Below, piece by piece: positions 5,976 through 6,318 of a stretch of 6,318 nt of DNA. Location: NCBI GenBank assembly GCA_035693105.1, contig DASSHC010000278.1, forward strand, positions 1 to 6,318. Reading direction: 5' to 3'. The notes under the pieces are model-generated. The model did no database searches. It was given only the letters and a program-made list of their open reading frames with translations, and was not told where the DNA came from. Within the stretch, counting starts at the first letter, position 1. Each line of letters opens with the position of its first letter. Made by a program: the position numbers and the translations under genes. Origin of the DNA: DASSHC01 sp035693105. Its GTDB lineage: Bacteria; Chloroflexota; Chloroflexia; Thermomicrobiales; Thermomicrobiaceae.

Positions 5976-6103
5976 GTAGGGGCAGACCCCTGTGTCTGCC
6001 CTGTTCGCCACACGGCTCGGCAACGGGGACCAGGGCAACGTAGGTGGTCCCGGTGAAGACCGGCGCCAGGGCGACGAGGGCAGACACGGTGGTCTGCCCC
6101 TAC
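5976..6103. repeat. MITE-like element with 27-bp terminal inverted repeats
   Basis: The 27-bp ends at 5976-6002 and 6077-6103 are inverted copies with 25 matches. Each begins GTAGGGGCAGACC when read inwards. Each end is itself a hairpin: GGGCAGAC pairs with GTCTGCCC at 5980-5987/5994-6001 and again at 6078-6085/6092-6099, with six-base loops. The core adds a third stem (GGGACCA 6026-6032, TGGTCCC 6045-6051) and a near-direct repeat CCAGGGCRACG (6030-6040, 6066-6076). There is no coding capacity and no clear target duplication. Dispersed repeats of this style are known from Chloroflexota and cyanobacteria; that link is from memory. Lying between two convergent genes, it may also act as a two-way transcription terminator. 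Confidence 0.85.
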
Positions 6104-6145
6104 AGCATCAACGACAGCGCGTACCGTCGAGTGCTCGCCCGCACC

Positions 6146-6318
6146 TCAATACAGCTCCAAATACCGGTCGACCTCCCACTGGCTGACGTGGCGGCGGTAG
6201 GCGTCCCATTCGTGGTACTGCGCCTCGACCAGCTTCTCGAAGATGTGCTCGCCGAGCGCCGCGCGGATGACCTCGTCCTGCTCCAGCTCGCGCAGCGCCT
6301 CACCCAGCGTGGCCGGCA
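6146..6318 (-). CDS. glnA: Glutamine synthetase, C-terminal end (partial)
   Basis: Only the last 56 residues and the TGA stop (6146-6148) are in the window; the rest lies beyond the right edge. Glutamine synthetase joins ammonia to glutamate using ATP in the cytosol. The visible tail matches the class I family's C-terminus: PATLGEALRELEQDEVI, then LGEHIFEKLVEAQYHEWDAY, then VSQWEVDRYLELY just before the stop. The E-W-x-x-Y and V-x-x-W-E-x-x-x-Y-L patterns are characteristic. Neither the catalytic domain nor the adenylylation site is in view, so it may be true GlnA or a GlnA-like enzyme such as a gamma-glutamylpolyamine synthetase. The first two bases at the edge belong to a split codon. The stop is 42 nt from the palindromic element. 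Confidence 0.85.
   Translation of the reverse strand, partial: PATLGEALRELEQDEVIRAALGEHIFEKLVEAQYHEWDAYRRHVSQWEVDRYLELY

Noticed and set aside
5977..6105. A CRISPR array
   Set aside because: The repeated units are inverted copies of a single palindrome, not several direct repeats with unique spacers.

Overview
This is a gene-dense, GC-rich bacterial window (roughly two thirds G+C by eye) carrying single-copy metabolic genes and one toxin-antitoxin-type pair. The base composition, the actinobacteria/Chloroflexi-type split-barrel flavoprotein, the Bacillus/Chloroflexi-like kynureninase and a GTAGGGGCAGACC-type palindromic repeat together suggest a member of the Chloroflexota, possibly the Thermomicrobia/Sphaerobacter side. 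That assignment is inference from memory of such genomes, not a search result.

Layout. Positions 1-190 hold no convincing gene, but there is a good sigma-70-like promoter (TTGACG, 17-nt spacer, TACAGT) and a ribosome binding site in front of a rightward NAD-dependent epimerase/dehydratase (191-1168). A 118-bp convergent gap follows. Next come four leftward genes, listed in transcription order: kynureninase (kynU, 4333-3029), a metallo-beta-lactamase-fold hydrolase (3006-2131), then after a 203-bp gap a DUF433-like putative antitoxin (1927-1673) and a DUF5615/PIN-like putative toxin (1664-1287). kynU and the hydrolase are 22 nt apart and look co-transcribed. The antitoxin and toxin are 8 nt apart and look like their own small operon.

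kynU shares a 111-bp divergent intergenic region with pdxH (4445-5128, rightward), which makes the PLP cofactor that kynureninase needs. pdxH ends 4 nt from the end of a convergent gene for a second split-barrel flavoprotein, of the Rv3369/TIGR03667 F420-type family (5558-5133). That gene is divergent from a small charged protein of unknown function (5681-5953). A 128-bp MITE-like inverted repeat (5976-6103) then separates the small gene from the C-terminal end of a leftward glutamine synthetase gene (6318-6146), which runs off the right edge.

How the genes may work together: kynU with PdxH is a plausible enzyme/cofactor-supply neighbourhood for tryptophan (kynurenine) catabolism, and the metallo-hydrolase may be an accessory enzyme of that pathway. 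No kynA or kynB is visible here. I see no strong evidence for a wholly new system. The best candidates for a second look are the kynU-hydrolase pairing, the DUF433/DUF5615 pair and the nested palindromic element.
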